This document shows positions 35,224 to 43,592 of a stretch of 64,000 nucleotides of DNA, piece by piece. Under the pieces are notes generated by a model, which searched no databases, was not told where the DNA came from, and was given only the letters and a program-made list of their open reading frames with translations. Origin of the DNA: Geoalkalibacter sp. (GTDB lineage: Bacteria > Desulfobacterota > Desulfuromonadia > Desulfuromonadales > Geoalkalibacteraceae); NCBI RefSeq assembly GCF_030605225.1, contig NZ_JAUWAV010000001.1, positions 102,559-166,558 on the forward strand. Reading direction: 5' to 3'. The stretch's first letter is position 1. Each line of letters starts with the position of its first letter. A program made the translations under genes and the position numbers.

Positions 35224-35574
35224 TCAGTCGTTTGCCGGAGAAAAAATTTCGGCGAATTTCTCATCAATGATCTGGTTAAGCCCCTGGCGAAGGCGCTCGA
35301 ACTTGTCGAGCAGCATGCGCGCCTCGGGCGTCAGGGCGGAACTGCCGCCGCCGGCGCCGCCTTTTTCGCGCAGCACCAGGGGGGTGGCCAGCTTGTCTTC
35401 CATGGCCTGAACGTAGCCCCAGGCGCGTCGATAGGTCAGCCCCATGCGCCGGGCCGCGGCGTTGATGGAGCCGAGTTCATCGATGAGGCGCAGCAGCCGT
35501 TCGCGGCCGTCGCCGAGGAGCGGCGCGCCCTCGACTTCCAGCCAGATCTTGGAGCGCACCTGCAGGGGCTTCAT
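35224..35574 (-). CDS. ModE-type winged-helix regulator without a molybdate-binding domain
   Basis: This 116-residue protein matches the N-terminal winged-helix DNA-binding domain of ModE (GDGRERLLRLIDELGSINAAA, RRMGLTYRRAWGYVQAMED, GGAGGGSSALTPEARMLLDKF). It ends before the TOBE molybdate-binding repeats, so it cannot sense molybdate in the usual way. It overlaps the mobB stop by 4 bases (ATGA), and moeA follows. Regulation of molybdenum or molybdoenzyme genes is the likely role, with the sensing partner unknown. Start 35574 (MKPLQVRSKIW) is used; ten more in-frame codons upstream overlap mobB. Confidence 0.83.
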   Translation of the reverse strand: MKPLQVRSKIWLEVEGAPLLGDGRERLLRLIDELGSINAAARRMGLTYRRAWGYVQAMEDKLATPLVLREKGGAGGGSSALTPEARMLLDKFERLRQGLNQIIDEKFAEIFSPAND

Positions 35575-36080
35575 GACAAAAAGCGGCTCACGATCAGATC
35601 GCACAGCCCTTGGGCATCATTGATGTCGTAAACCGGCACATCGAGCTCCAGGGGCTCGTCCGAAGCCACCGCGAACAGCGTCGAGTCGTGCTCCTCGCCG
35701 CGACACAGCAGACTGGGGCTGCGCTCGCGGCGATGGACCTCGATCTTGGGCATGGCGCTGCGCTTGAACCCCTCGGTGAGGATGATGTCCACATCGCCGA
35801 AATAGGTCTCGATCGTCTGGGTGAGAGGTGGTTCCTGGGCCTCGGGGTTTTGCTTGACCATGGCGATTTTTTGCGGCGAGGTGATGAGCATGGTGTCGGC
35901 GCCGGCCTGGGTCAGACGCCAGGAATCCTTGCCTTCGTGATCAATGCTGAAGCTGTGGGCGTCATGCTTGATGGCGCCCACGCGGTAGCCGCGAGATTTC
36001 ATTTCAGCAATCAGTTTTTCCAGTAGGGTGGTCTTTCCGGTGCCGCTTTTGGCGACGATGGAGACGACGGGCGGGGTCAT
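35571..36080 (-). CDS. mobB: Molybdopterin-guanine dinucleotide biosynthesis protein MobB
   Basis: This 169-residue P-loop GTP-binding protein assists MobA in making the bis-MGD cofactor used by NarG. Visible motifs are Walker A AKSGTGKTTLLEKL, IKHDAHSFSIDHEGKDSWR (the conserved KHD..F..D..GKDS region) and DIILTEGFKRSAMPKIEVHR. Start 36080 has AAGGAGG upstream. It overlaps the mobA end by 4 bases and the ModE-like gene by 4. The open frame reaching 36662 is only an extension inside mobA. Confidence 0.92.
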   Translation of the reverse strand: MTPPVVSIVAKSGTGKTTLLEKLIAEMKSRGYRVGAIKHDAHSFSIDHEGKDSWRLTQAGADTMLITSPQKIAMVKQNPEAQEPPLTQTIETYFGDVDIILTEGFKRSAMPKIEVHRRERSPSLLCRGEEHDSTLFAVASDEPLELDVPVYDINDAQGLCDLIVSRFLS

Positions 36081-36682
36081 GGGGCCTCCTTGGTCAGGCG
36101 CCGGACGTCGTCCGGCGTATTGAGATTGGTCAGGGAACGTCGCCAGTGCGCGGGAAACCCTTGCGTATCGAGATAGCGCACCCGTACCTGGCGGTAAAAG
36201 TCGTAGATGCGGTAATCGCCCCGCTGGAGCATCCGTTCCATGAGGGGCAGGCAGTTTTTGTGATAGAGGGCGAACACCGGTTCGAGGCCCTGCGGGGTGC
36301 GCGGCACCACCAGGTCGCAGTCCTTGCGCTGCTCCAGCAGATGGCGCACCAGGCCCGCATCGGGATGAGCCAGATCGCAGGGCACCACGAACACCCAGGG
36401 TGTGGCGGCGGCGCTCAGGGCGCCGTGCAGTCCCCCTAGGGCGCTGCCGGGATAGAGATCCGGCACGCAGGGCACCTCGTCCGTGGCCAGATCCGGGCGG
36501 TCGCCGGCGATGAGCAGTCGCGAAAAAACCTCGCGCATCATCGTCAGGGTGCGCGCGAAAAGGGTCTGTCCCGCGATCTCCAGGGTGGCCTTGTCGCGTC
36601 CCATGCGGGTGCTGCGCCCCCCGGCGAGGATGACGCCGGTGACATCGCTGGGTTTTTGCCAATCGTTATGCGGATTTTGCAT
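36077..36682 (-). CDS. mobA: Molybdenum cofactor guanylyltransferase MobA
   Basis: This roughly 201-residue nucleotidyltransferase attaches GMP to molybdopterin. The family motifs are VILAGGRSTRMGRDKATLEI at the N-terminus, VPDLYPGSALGGLHGAL, VFVVPCDLAHPD and the C-terminal LTNLNTPDDVRRL. The start is uncertain: ATG 36682 and ATG 36694 are both possible, and neither has a clear ribosome site; a TTG at 36718 is also in frame. It is the first gene of the minus-strand molybdenum cofactor operon. Confidence 0.9.
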   Translation of the reverse strand: MQNPHNDWQKPSDVTGVILAGGRSTRMGRDKATLEIAGQTLFARTLTMMREVFSRLLIAGDRPDLATDEVPCVPDLYPGSALGGLHGALSAAATPWVFVVPCDLAHPDAGLVRHLLEQRKDCDLVVPRTPQGLEPVFALYHKNCLPLMERMLQRGDYRIYDFYRQVRVRYLDTQGFPAHWRRSLTNLNTPDDVRRLTKEAP

Positions 36683-36734
36683 ATCGAAAAACATAAAAGA
36701 GATTAGGCAGGTGTGCAAGCCGAAATCTTAATGT

Positions 36735-37601
36735 TCACTGCCCCGAGGGCACCAGCAGCACCGGTGTCGCGGCCTGGCGCGCCACCTCGTTGGCGACGCT
36801 GCCGAGCAGCGCTTCGCGCAGGAAACCCTTGCCGTTGTTGCCCATGACGACCAGGCTGAACCCATCGGTCTGGCTCCGTGAGATGATTTCCCGAGCCGGC
36901 TTGCCCATCACCCAGGCGATACGGACCTGAGCGCCGGCGGTTTCGAGGCGCTGCCGCATGGCGGCCAGGCGCTCCTCGTCCTTGGCCTGTTGTTTCGGAA
37001 TGCCTTGGCCGGACAAGTGAATTTCGGCGTAATCCTCGTCGAGCACATGCAGGAGCGTCACTTGGGGTTTGAACGCCACGGCGATTTCGGCCAGATGTTC
37101 AAAGGCGGCAAAGGCGGCGTCGGAAAAATCGGTGGCGAAGAGGATATTGTCAAAAGAGCGCTTGCACACCGAAATGGAGCAACTGTCGCCTTCGCCAAGG
37201 ACCTCGATGCGCGAGAGAAACACCGGCTTGCGGCTGACCTGCAACAGCCGGAAGGACAGGCTGCCGAGCAGGGTCTTCACCAGGCTGCGGCCGCGCGAGC
37301 CGATCAGGATCCAGTTCGCGTCCAGTTCCTCGGCCAGGCTGTCAAGCTCGCGCGCAGGCACCCCGAAGCGCAGTTCGGACCTGACCCTAAGGCCCTGCTC
37401 CTCGAGCAGGCGCTGCTGGCGCGCGAGGTGCGGGCGGGCCTCGTCCATGAGGCGATCCTCAAGACCGGGAGTATTGGCCACATAGATGATGTGCGCCAGG
37501 ATCACCTCCTTGAGACCCAGGCCCTTGAATTCGCCCGCGCAGTGCAGCAGGCAGTCCGAGGCAGGGGAGAAATCCGTGGCGATGAGAATTTTTTCAAGCA
37601 T
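36735..37601 (-). CDS. Tandem universal stress protein (UspA family)
   Basis: This 288-residue protein contains two UspA domains (about 1-140 and 147-288). The first has ILIATDFSPASDCLL and WILIGSRGRSLVKTLLGSL; the second has ILFATDFSDAAFAAFEHL and VVMGNNGKGFLREALLGSVANEV. The GxxG-9-G(S) ATP-type loops are visible in both, in slightly degenerate form. It follows acr3 closely on the minus strand (18 bases), so it is probably part of the arsenic operon. UspA proteins with acr3 and ars genes have been seen in other arsenic islands. Confidence 0.88.
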   Translation of the reverse strand: MLEKILIATDFSPASDCLLHCAGEFKGLGLKEVILAHIIYVANTPGLEDRLMDEARPHLARQQRLLEEQGLRVRSELRFGVPARELDSLAEELDANWILIGSRGRSLVKTLLGSLSFRLLQVSRKPVFLSRIEVLGEGDSCSISVCKRSFDNILFATDFSDAAFAAFEHLAEIAVAFKPQVTLLHVLDEDYAEIHLSGQGIPKQQAKDEERLAAMRQRLETAGAQVRIAWVMGKPAREIISRSQTDGFSLVVMGNNGKGFLREALLGSVANEVARQAATPVLLVPSGQ

Positions 37602-37619
37602 GGCAGGCTCCTTCGCGTC

Positions 37620-38687
37620 TTATCCGACGCTGGGTTGCGGGGCCGAGTGGAAATAGCGGCGCTGGAACCAGAAGGCCACATTGACCAGCGCGATCATCAC
37701 CGGCACTTCCACCAGCGGTCCGATGACCGCGGCAAATGCCGCGCCCGAATGCAGGCCGAACACCGCCACCGCCACCGCGATGGCCAGTTCGAAGTTGTTG
37801 CTGGCGGCGGTGAAGGCCAGGGTCGTGGTCTTGCTGTAGTCGGCGCCGACCAGCTTCCCCATCCAGAAGGATACCAAAAACATGACCACGAAGTAGATGA
37901 GCAGCGGGATGGCGATGCGCACCACATCCAGGGGAATCTGCACGATCAGATCACCCTTGAGGCTGAACATGACGACGATGGTGAAGAGCAGGGCGATGAG
38001 GGTCAGGGGGCTGATCTTGGGCACCACCTCGGCATGGTAGCGCTTGCGGCCCAGCAGCTTGACGCCGATCAGTCGCGTCAGCGCCCCGGCAAGAAAGGGA
38101 ATGCCGAGATAAATGAACACGCTCTGGGCGATTTCGCCGATGGTGATGTCCACCACCGCGCCCTGCAGGCCAAACCAGGGCGGCAGCACGCTGATGAAGA
38201 ACCAGGCGTAGACGCTGAAGAAAATCACCTGGAACACGCTGTTGAACGCCACTAGCCCCGCTGCGTACTCGGTGTCGCCCTTGGCCAGTTCGTTCCACAC
38301 GATGACCATGGCGATGCAGCGCGCCAGGCCGATCATGATCAGGCCCACCATGTATTCGGGATAGTCGCGCAAAAAGATAATGGCCAGGGCAAACATCAGC
38401 ACCGGACCGATCACCCAGTTCTGCACCAGGGACAAACCGAGAATCTTCTTGTTGCGAAACACATCGCCCATTTCCTCGTAGCGCACCTTGGCGAAGGGCG
38501 GATACATCATGAGGATCAGGCCGAGGGCGATGGGGATGTTGGTGGTGCCGATGGTAAAAAAATTGACGAAATTCTTGACGCCGGGAATCAGCCAGCCCAG
38601 GCCGACGCCCAGGGCCATGGCGGCAAAAATCCACAGGGTCAGGTAACGATCGAGAAACGAGAGATTGCGCGATACGGCTGAGGACAT
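37620..38687 (-). CDS. acr3: Arsenite efflux permease Acr3
   Basis: This 355-residue protein of the BART superfamily has about ten helices. Acr3-specific sequences include [20 protein letters not shown], the conserved Cys in [19 protein letters not shown], and [17 protein letters not shown] helices in the C-terminal half. It exports arsenite using the proton motive force. It lies between arsC and uspA, 26 and 18 bases away, in an operon read from the arsR side. Length matches the family. Confidence 0.94.
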   Translation of the reverse strand: MSSAVSRNLSFLDRYLTLWIFAAMALGVGLGWLIPGVKNFVNFFTIGTTNIPIALGLILMMYPPFAKVRYEEMGDVFRNKKILGLSLVQNWVIGPVLMFALAIIFLRDYPEYMVGLIMIGLARCIAMVIVWNELAKGDTEYAAGLVAFNSVFQVIFFSVYAWFFISVLPPWFGLQGAVVDITIGEIAQSVFIYLGIPFLAGALTRLIGVKLLGRKRYHAEVVPKISPLTLIALLFTIVVMFSLKGDLIVQIPLDVVRIAIPLLIYFVVMFLVSFWMGKLVGADYSKTTTLAFTAASNNFELAIAVAVAVFGLHSGAAFAAVIGPLVEVPVMIALVNVAFWFQRRYFHSAPQPSVG

Positions 38688-38713
38688 GACAGGCTCTCCG
38701 GGTCGAAAAATAT

Positions 38714-39136
38714 TTATCGAGATAGTTCCTTTGTGAAAAATTCACGCAGCTGCCGACGCATGTCGTCGCGCACCCGACGAAAGACCTCCAGGATCTGCTC
38801 GTCGTCGCCGAGCGCCTTGGCCGGATCGGGAAAACCCAGGTGCAGGCGCTTCACGCCGCCGAAAAAGAGGGGACATTTCTCGTTGGCGTCGCCGCACAGG
38901 GTAATGACGTAATCAAAGCCCTGACCCTCGTATTTGCTGATGTGATCGGAGCTCTGACCGCTGATGTCGATGCCGAGTTCGGCCATGACCCGCACGGCGC
39001 GTGGGTTGAGCCCCTGCGGGTCGGTGCCGCCGGAGAAGGCTTGAAGGCGTTCGGCGAAGTCATGGTTGGCGAAACCTTCGGCCATTTGGCTGCGGCAGGA
39101 ATTGCCGGTACAGAGAAAGAGAACCTTTTTCGACAT
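38714..39136 (-). CDS. arsC: Arsenate reductase ArsC (low-molecular-weight phosphatase type)
   Basis: This 140-residue thioredoxin-coupled arsenate reductase has the phosphatase-like loop [14 protein letters not shown] near the N-terminus (Cys10). Later residues [16 protein letters not shown] carry the two Cys of the redox relay, and [13 protein letters not shown] holds the acid Asp. It reduces arsenate to arsenite for export by Acr3. An AGGAAAGG box precedes the start. The operator at 39169-39184 lies in its leader, between arsR and arsC. Confidence 0.94.
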   Translation of the reverse strand: MSKKVLFLCTGNSCRSQMAEGFANHDFAERLQAFSGGTDPQGLNPRAVRVMAELGIDISGQSSDHISKYEGQGFDYVITLCGDANEKCPLFFGGVKRLHLGFPDPAKALGDDEQILEVFRRVRDDMRRQLREFFTKELSR

Positions 39137-39168
39137 GGATTCTCAACCTTTCCTGGGGGCGCAAATTA

Positions 39169-39184
39169 ATCCGCATGAGCGGAT
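39169..39184. promoter_or_regulatory. Second ArsR-type operator, between arsR and arsC
   Basis: The inverted repeat ATCCGC-ATGA-GCGGAT is identical in both arms to the one overlapping the arsR promoter. It sits 33 bases upstream of the arsC start. A second, internal control point is implied; a weak TTAATT minus-10-like box overlaps it on the minus strand. Confidence 0.65.
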
Positions 39185-39202
39185 ATGTTGCTTGAAATAA
39201 AA

Positions 39203-39550
39203 TCAACCACAGACGCGGGTTTTCTTGTTGGCCATGAAAGTATCCAATGTCTGGATATCCCGGTGTGCCAGACCGTCCTCGGTCAGGCGTAGCTTGACCA
39301 GTTGCTGAATGTCGCTGTGCAGGGCATCTGCGGCTGGGGCCAGTTGATAGTACATCCACACCCCCTGGCGGCGATCGACGACCAGCCCGGCATTGCGCAA
39401 ATAGGCCAGATGGCGCGACACCGTCGACTGGGGCAGATCGAGAATGGACATCAGATCGCACACGCAGAGTTCGCCGCGGGTCAGCAGGGCGAGGATGCGC
39501 AGGCGGGTTTCATCGGCAAGGGCTTTGAAGAGGCGGGCGATATTTTTCAT
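39203..39550 (-). CDS. arsR: Arsenic-responsive repressor ArsR
   Basis: This 115-residue winged-helix repressor starts MKNIARLFKALADETRLRIL and carries the As(III)-binding ELCVCDL motif in the helix before the recognition helix (LPQSTVSRHLAYLRNAGLV). It should repress its own operon and release on binding arsenite. The frame is open to a TTG at 39586, but that TTG is the minus-35 box of a canonical promoter, so ATG 39550 is the start. This puts the start codon at or next to the predicted transcription start. Confidence 0.93.
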   Translation of the reverse strand: MKNIARLFKALADETRLRILALLTRGELCVCDLMSILDLPQSTVSRHLAYLRNAGLVVDRRQGVWMYYQLAPAADALHSDIQQLVKLRLTEDGLAHRDIQTLDTFMANKKTRVCG

Positions 39551-39557
39551 AGGAGGA

Positions 39558-39586
39558 AATTTATCCGCATAGGCGGATTTTGTCAA
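39558..39586 (-). promoter_or_regulatory. arsR promoter with operator in the spacer; leaderless start likely
   Basis: On the minus strand, TTGACA (39586-39581) and TAAATT (39563-39558) are 17 bases apart. The operator ATCCGC-N4-GCGGAT (39563-39578) fills the spacer. Transcription should start about seven bases after the minus-10 box, that is at the arsR ATG (39550). No Shine-Dalgarno sequence is present before that ATG; the sequence there reads CCTCCT on the coding strand. Confidence 0.75.
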
Positions 39587-39689
39587 TGTTCGCAGCCGTA
39601 TTTAATTTCTCCCCAAAGAGAGGCGATTCGATTATGATGGCGGCTTTGCGACGGTGAAAATTCAGAGAAATCCTCAGAGGATGTGCCCC

Positions 39690-40292
39690 ATGAAAAAAGT
39701 GCTGCTGCTGATTTTGCCCCTCTTTACCTTGCTTGCCGCCTGCGACCGCACGCCGCGCCTTGCGCCGTTGCCTGAGGGGGCGGTAATCCTGGCTTTTGGC
39801 GACAGCCTCACCTATGGTACCGGCGCGGACGAGGGCGAGTCCTATCCCGCGGTTCTTGAAAAACTGACCGGCTACCGGGTCATCAACGCCGGCGTGCCCG
39901 GTGAAACGACCTCGGATGGGGTGCGGCGCCTGCCGGCCGTTTTGGCTGAAGTGCGACCCGATCTGGTGATTCTTTGCCATGGCGGCAACGACATTTTGCA
40001 GCGGCGCAGCGCGGAGGAACTCGAAGCCAATGTCCGCAAGATGGTGGAGTTGTCCAAGCAGGCCGGCGCTCAGGTATTGCTCATCGGCGTGCCCCAGCCC
40101 AGCATGGTGCTCAGGACCATTCCGCTGTACATCCGAGCGTCCTGGGATCTTATGGTGCCCCTCGAAGAACATCTGCTGCCCGACATTTTGCGGGAGAACT
40201 CGCTGAAAAGCGACACCATCCATCCCAACGCGGCGGGCTATGCGGTCTTCGCCGAGAGAATCGCCGAGCGGCTGCGCGCCGCCAAACGCTGA
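39690..40292 (+). CDS. SGNH/GDSL-family lipoprotein esterase
   Basis: This 200-residue lipoprotein has a signal peptide and lipobox LLAAC (Cys19). The SGNH hydrolase blocks are AFGDSLTYGTGADEGESYP (nucleophile Ser), NAGVPGETTSDG (Gly block), HGGNDILQR (Asn block) and DTIHPNAAGYAV (Asp/His pair). It resembles TesA-type lysophospholipase/arylesterase proteins, acting in the periplasm or at a membrane. The start at 39690 is chosen for its signal peptide and an AGAGG box about nine bases upstream; the frame extends 12 codons left without support. Confidence 0.87.
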   Translation: MKKVLLLILPLFTLLAACDRTPRLAPLPEGAVILAFGDSLTYGTGADEGESYPAVLEKLTGYRVINAGVPGETTSDGVRRLPAVLAEVRPDLVILCHGGNDILQRRSAEELEANVRKMVELSKQAGAQVLLIGVPQPSMVLRTIPLYIRASWDLMVPLEEHLLPDILRENSLKSDTIHPNAAGYAVFAERIAERLRAAKR

Positions 40293-40304
40293 AGCCGTCG
40301 CTGC

Positions 40305-40781
40305 TCAGGGGTTGCGAAAAAGCGGCTGGTCGTTCATGAAGGGCACTTTTTCCGCCGCATGACAGGCCATGCAGGCTTCTCGGGCCTTCTGGAACGCAGC
40401 TTGTACCGCTTCGCCGTTTTTTTCCGCGAGGGCTTGGTCGAGAGGTTCCCAGGCCCGCTTGAGAAAAATCGCCTCGGCATTGGCGCGCCTTGCGGGACGC
40501 TTCATCAGACCGTTTTCGATGGCCGTGGCGATCTTGCTCCAGTGATAGCGGGCAAGCTCCCAGTTTTCATCGGCAATGGCCTGCTTGGCATGGGCAAAGC
40601 GCAGTCCCGTATCCTGCATGGCCGTTGAAAAACCGCCGAGATAGAGTTCCAGACGCGCCGCGCGGGTTTTGTCATCGGCGCCGGTCAGCCAGTTGGTGTC
40701 GGTGGTTTTGGCCAGAGGGGATGCCGCGGCCGAGTGGATGCCGAAAATCAGCAGACCGATGAGCAAAGCGCAGAGTTTCAT
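40305..40781 (-). CDS. Periplasmic monohaem c-type cytochrome (cytochrome c'-like)
   Basis: This 158-residue protein has a signal peptide (KLCALLIGLLIFGIHSAAAS) and one haem c site CMACH near the C-terminus. The preceding sequence is helix-rich (LYLGGFSTAMQDTGLRFAHA, RYHWSKIATAIENGL). A single C-terminal CxxCH after a four-helix-like region resembles the cytochrome c' / c556 group, which often binds nitric oxide or acts in redox relay. A GGAGA box lies before the start at 40781. The reading frame stays open leftwards to 42074 only because it runs antisense to the oxidoreductase gene. Confidence 0.75.
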   Translation of the reverse strand: MKLCALLIGLLIFGIHSAAASPLAKTTDTNWLTGADDKTRAARLELYLGGFSTAMQDTGLRFAHAKQAIADENWELARYHWSKIATAIENGLMKRPARRANAEAIFLKRAWEPLDQALAEKNGEAVQAAFQKAREACMACHAAEKVPFMNDQPLFRNP

Positions 40782-40886
40782 GGCGTTCTCCGTTTCGTTG
40801 AAAAGCTCCAAGCATTGTGTTCCGGGCGGGATAGGGCACAATTTTAGCCGATATTCCATCTTTTGCTTCACACTCAGGGGGATTTC

Positions 40887-42206
40887 TTGAACCGAGGAAA
40901 GGTCCTGGTGGTTGGCGCGGGAATGGCCGGCCTGAGCGCCGCGCACCGTTTGCAGGAGTTGGGCTTCACCGTCAAGGTGCTCGAAGCGGCCAACCGCGTC
41001 GGGGGGCGCATGACCACCGATTTCGTCGAGGATTCCTTCATCGATCGCGGTATCCAGTTTCTTTCCGACGGTTATGAGCAGGTCTGTCACCTGATCGATG
41101 AAGTCAAGCTGCGTGACGCCTTTCGCCCGACCAGTCCCTGGACGGCGGTCATCAAGGACGGCAAGGGCTGCGCGGTCAGTTCGAGCAGGCCTTGGAGCGT
41201 CAATACCAGCGGGCTGCTCGGCATGAGCGACAGTATGACCCTGGCCGCGGGCTCCCGGGATCTGTTCCGGCAGACGGCGGCCCTGCCGTTGGATGATTTC
41301 TCCCGTTGGCACGAATTTGACGAGATGGCCGCCGCCCCCTGGTTGGAACAGAGGTTCAACCGCACCATTCTTGAGTACGTCTTCGAGCCGATGCTGCAGG
41401 GCTTCTTTTTTGAAGAACCTGAAGCGATGTCCCAGGCGCTGGCCATGCTGGTATGGAATTTCGGCGGCCGCAACAAGACGCCGCGCGCTCTGCGCGGCGG
41501 CATGGAGGAATTGCCCGAGGCGCTGGCGCAGAAGCTCGATGTGAGCCTGCGCACCCGGGTGGAGCAGGTGGCGCTGCTGGAGCAAGGGGTTGAGGTGCGC
41601 GCCGCAGGGCAGTCCTTTGTCGCTGATTTTGCGGTTCTGGCGTTGCCGGCTTCCCAGGCGCGCATGCTTTATGCCGGTGGCGATGCCGTGGAGGAGAGGC
41701 TTTTGGCCACCGTCTACAATCCGGCGCTGTGCCTGGCGTTGTTCATCCCCGACGGCCTGCCCAAAAGCGCCATGCCCAGCGATGTGCACGGCATCATGAT
41801 TCCCCGGCGCGAGCGGCGCTCCATCGGCGGCATCACGGTGGTTTCGCGCAAGTGCGCCATCCTCGTCGACCGCGGTGAGTTGCTGCAGGTATCTCTGTGC
41901 GGCGAAGCGTCGCGCCGCCTGCTCGATGCGCCCCAGGAAGACATTCTTGGCGAGATCCTGCCCGAACTGGGAGCGTATTACCCCGGCATCGCCGCGCGTA
42001 TCGATACGGTGCGCGTCTATCGCTGGCCCGAGGCCGTGGCAAGCACACCGGTCGGCCGCTGTCGCGACCTGCATCTCTATCGTTCAGAGCAAGGAGCGCG
42101 GCGCATTCTTCTGGCGGGCGATTACATGGGCGTGCCTAATGTGGAAGGCGCCGTGGAAAGCGGCAGTTGGGCGGCGCGGGACATCGCGCGACGGACGGGG
42201 TGCTGA
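40887..42206 (+). CDS. FAD-dependent amine-oxidase/protoporphyrinogen-oxidase-like oxidoreductase
   Basis: This 439-residue flavoprotein has an N-terminal FAD fold (VLVVGAGMAGLSAAHRLQEL), the second FAD contact VLEAANRVGGRMTTD, a long substrate domain, and the C-terminal FAD motif RILLAGDYMGVPNVEGAVESG. It resembles HemG/HemY-like, phytoene-desaturase-like and amine-oxidase proteins; the exact substrate cannot be read from sequence. The TTG at 40887 is used as start because CAGGGGG lies eight bases upstream. It is the first of a run of genes to 43571 on this strand. Confidence 0.82.
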   Translation: MNRGKVLVVGAGMAGLSAAHRLQELGFTVKVLEAANRVGGRMTTDFVEDSFIDRGIQFLSDGYEQVCHLIDEVKLRDAFRPTSPWTAVIKDGKGCAVSSSRPWSVNTSGLLGMSDSMTLAAGSRDLFRQTAALPLDDFSRWHEFDEMAAAPWLEQRFNRTILEYVFEPMLQGFFFEEPEAMSQALAMLVWNFGGRNKTPRALRGGMEELPEALAQKLDVSLRTRVEQVALLEQGVEVRAAGQSFVADFAVLALPASQARMLYAGGDAVEERLLATVYNPALCLALFIPDGLPKSAMPSDVHGIMIPRRERRSIGGITVVSRKCAILVDRGELLQVSLCGEASRRLLDAPQEDILGEILPELGAYYPGIAARIDTVRVYRWPEAVASTPVGRCRDLHLYRSEQGARRILLAGDYMGVPNVEGAVESGSWAARDIARRTGC

Positions 42207-42263
42207 ATGTGTTCGAAGGCACGGTCGTCACATCGGTTTTTCTTTTTTAGCTGAGGCGTTAGA

Positions 42264-42452
42264 ATGGGAGAAAAAATTGTTCGGCTGCTGCGTTGCCCAC
42301 GCTGTCGCAAGCAGGTGGTCTGGGAGGGCAATCCGCACCGTCCGTTCTGCAGTGAAAAGTGCCGGCTGGTGGATCTGGGCAAGTGGGCGCAGGAGGAATA
42401 TACCATCCCCGGTGAAAAGGTGAGCGACGAAGAATCGCAGGAAGACAACTGA
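42264..42452 (+). CDS. yacG: DNA gyrase inhibitor-like zinc protein YacG
   Basis: This 62-residue protein has the YacG zinc pattern: CPRCRKQVVWEGNPHRPFCS EKCR in two parts, with four Cys ligands, followed by VDLGKWAQEEYTIPGE, the conserved helix and tail. In E. coli YacG binds GyrB and inhibits supercoiling. Length matches the family (about 60-65). The gene is 57 bases after the oxidoreductase and 14 before queD, and its position beside unrelated genes is typical of this small protein. Confidence 0.88.
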   Translation: MGEKIVRLLRCPRCRKQVVWEGNPHRPFCSEKCRLVDLGKWAQEEYTIPGEKVSDEESQEDN

Positions 42453-42466
42453 CGAAGGATGAGAGC

Positions 42467-42838
42467 ATGTATCATTTGACGATTCATACCCATTTTGCCG
42501 CAGCCCACAATCTGATTCACTATCAGGGGGATTGCGAAAATCTGCACGGGCACAACTGGAAGGTGGAAGTGACGGTCAGCGCCCGTGAACTCGATCGTGC
42601 CGGCCTGGCCATCGACTTCAAGATTCTCAAGCGCGAAACCAAGCGCATCCTGGAGCTTCTCGACCACAAATACCTGAACGAGATCAAACCCTTTGACGAA
42701 CTCAGCCCGTCCTCGGAAAATATCTCGCGGTTTATCTTCGAAAAGCTCTCCGCCGCGCTCAACAACGGCAATGTGACCGTGGAGCGCATCACCGTCTGGG
42801 AATCGGACAATGCCTGTGCCAGCTACACCGCCGACTGA
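42467..42838 (+). CDS. queD: 6-carboxytetrahydropterin synthase QueD
   Basis: This 123-residue protein converts dihydroneopterin triphosphate to 6-carboxytetrahydropterin, the first dedicated step of queuosine (deazapurine) synthesis after GTP cyclohydrolase. The His zinc ligands are in FAAAHNLI and LHGHNWKVE. A catalytic Cys position (CENLHGHNW, Cys 23 in the first part) and the C-terminal VERITVWES with Glu fit the family. The last 29 bases overlap queE, so the two are translated together. RBS-like GAAGGA precedes the start. Confidence 0.88.
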   Translation: MYHLTIHTHFAAAHNLIHYQGDCENLHGHNWKVEVTVSARELDRAGLAIDFKILKRETKRILELLDHKYLNEIKPFDELSPSSENISRFIFEKLSAALNNGNVTVERITVWESDNACASYTAD

Positions 42839-43571
42839 AGCTCAGCTTCTCGAGGTTTTTTCGTCCATCCAGGGCGAAGGGCTGCTGGTTGGTTGTCGGC
42901 AGATTTTTCTGCGCTTCGCCCGGTGCAATCTCCAGTGCCGCTATTGCGACACCCCCTTTGCGCCGACCTCTGAATGCCGCATCGAAGACGCGCCGGGATC
43001 GGGCATGTTTCGCACTCTGCCCAACCCCGTCTCCCTGGAAACCCTGGCCGCCATCATCGGTCATTGGCACCGTGAAGCGCCGCGCATGCATCATTCCCTG
43101 AGCCTGACCGGCGGCGAGCCCCTTCTGCAGGTCGACATTTTACAGGAATGGCTGCCGGTGCTGCGCGACATCCTGCCCATCTACCTGGAAACCAACGGCA
43201 CCCTCGTCGGCCCCCTGCAGGCATTGTTGCCTCATCTCGACTGGATTTCCATGGACATCAAGCTGGCTTCGGTCAGCGGATGCCAGACGCCCTGGGCGGC
43301 GCACCGCGAATTTTTGTCCGTCGCCCGCCGCAAAAAGTGCTACGTCAAGGTGGTTGTCGGCGAGGAAACGCCGGCGGCCGAGGTGTTGCGCGCCGCTCGG
43401 CTGGTGCGGGAGGCGGCGCCCGAGGTTTGTCTGGTGTTGCAGCCCCTGACCCGCGAAGGCCGGGTGGGGATCGCAGCGCCCGCCCTGCTCGATCTGCATC
43501 GCCAGGCCTCGGCCGTCCATGGCGATCTGCGCATCATTCCCCAGACTCACCGCTTTGCCGGGTTGATCTGA
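42810..43571 (+). CDS. queE: 7-carboxy-7-deazaguanine synthase QueE (radical SAM)
   Basis: This 253-residue radical SAM enzyme turns QueD product into 7-carboxy-7-deazaguanine. The cluster motif reads CNLQCRYCD with a preceding FLRFARC, so the CxxxCxxC pattern is present. QueE features: VFSSIQGEGLLVGCRQIF at the start and HHSLSLTGGEPLLQVD and LETNGTL in the core. The start overlaps queD by 29 bases, and in-frame Met at 42810 is the only good candidate. No queC or queF gene is present in the window. Confidence 0.92.
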   Translation: MPVPATPPTEAQLLEVFSSIQGEGLLVGCRQIFLRFARCNLQCRYCDTPFAPTSECRIEDAPGSGMFRTLPNPVSLETLAAIIGHWHREAPRMHHSLSLTGGEPLLQVDILQEWLPVLRDILPIYLETNGTLVGPLQALLPHLDWISMDIKLASVSGCQTPWAAHREFLSVARRKKCYVKVVVGEETPAAEVLRAARLVREAAPEVCLVLQPLTREGRVGIAAPALLDLHRQASAVHGDLRIIPQTHRFAGLI

Positions 43572-43592
43572 GAATCCCTTCACGAGGCGCCC

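Noticed and set aside
39551..39586. TTG at 39586 as the arsR start
   Set aside because: The TTG is the first part of a TTGACA minus-35 box with a matching minus-10 box 17 bases away, and the extra residues would encode the operator.
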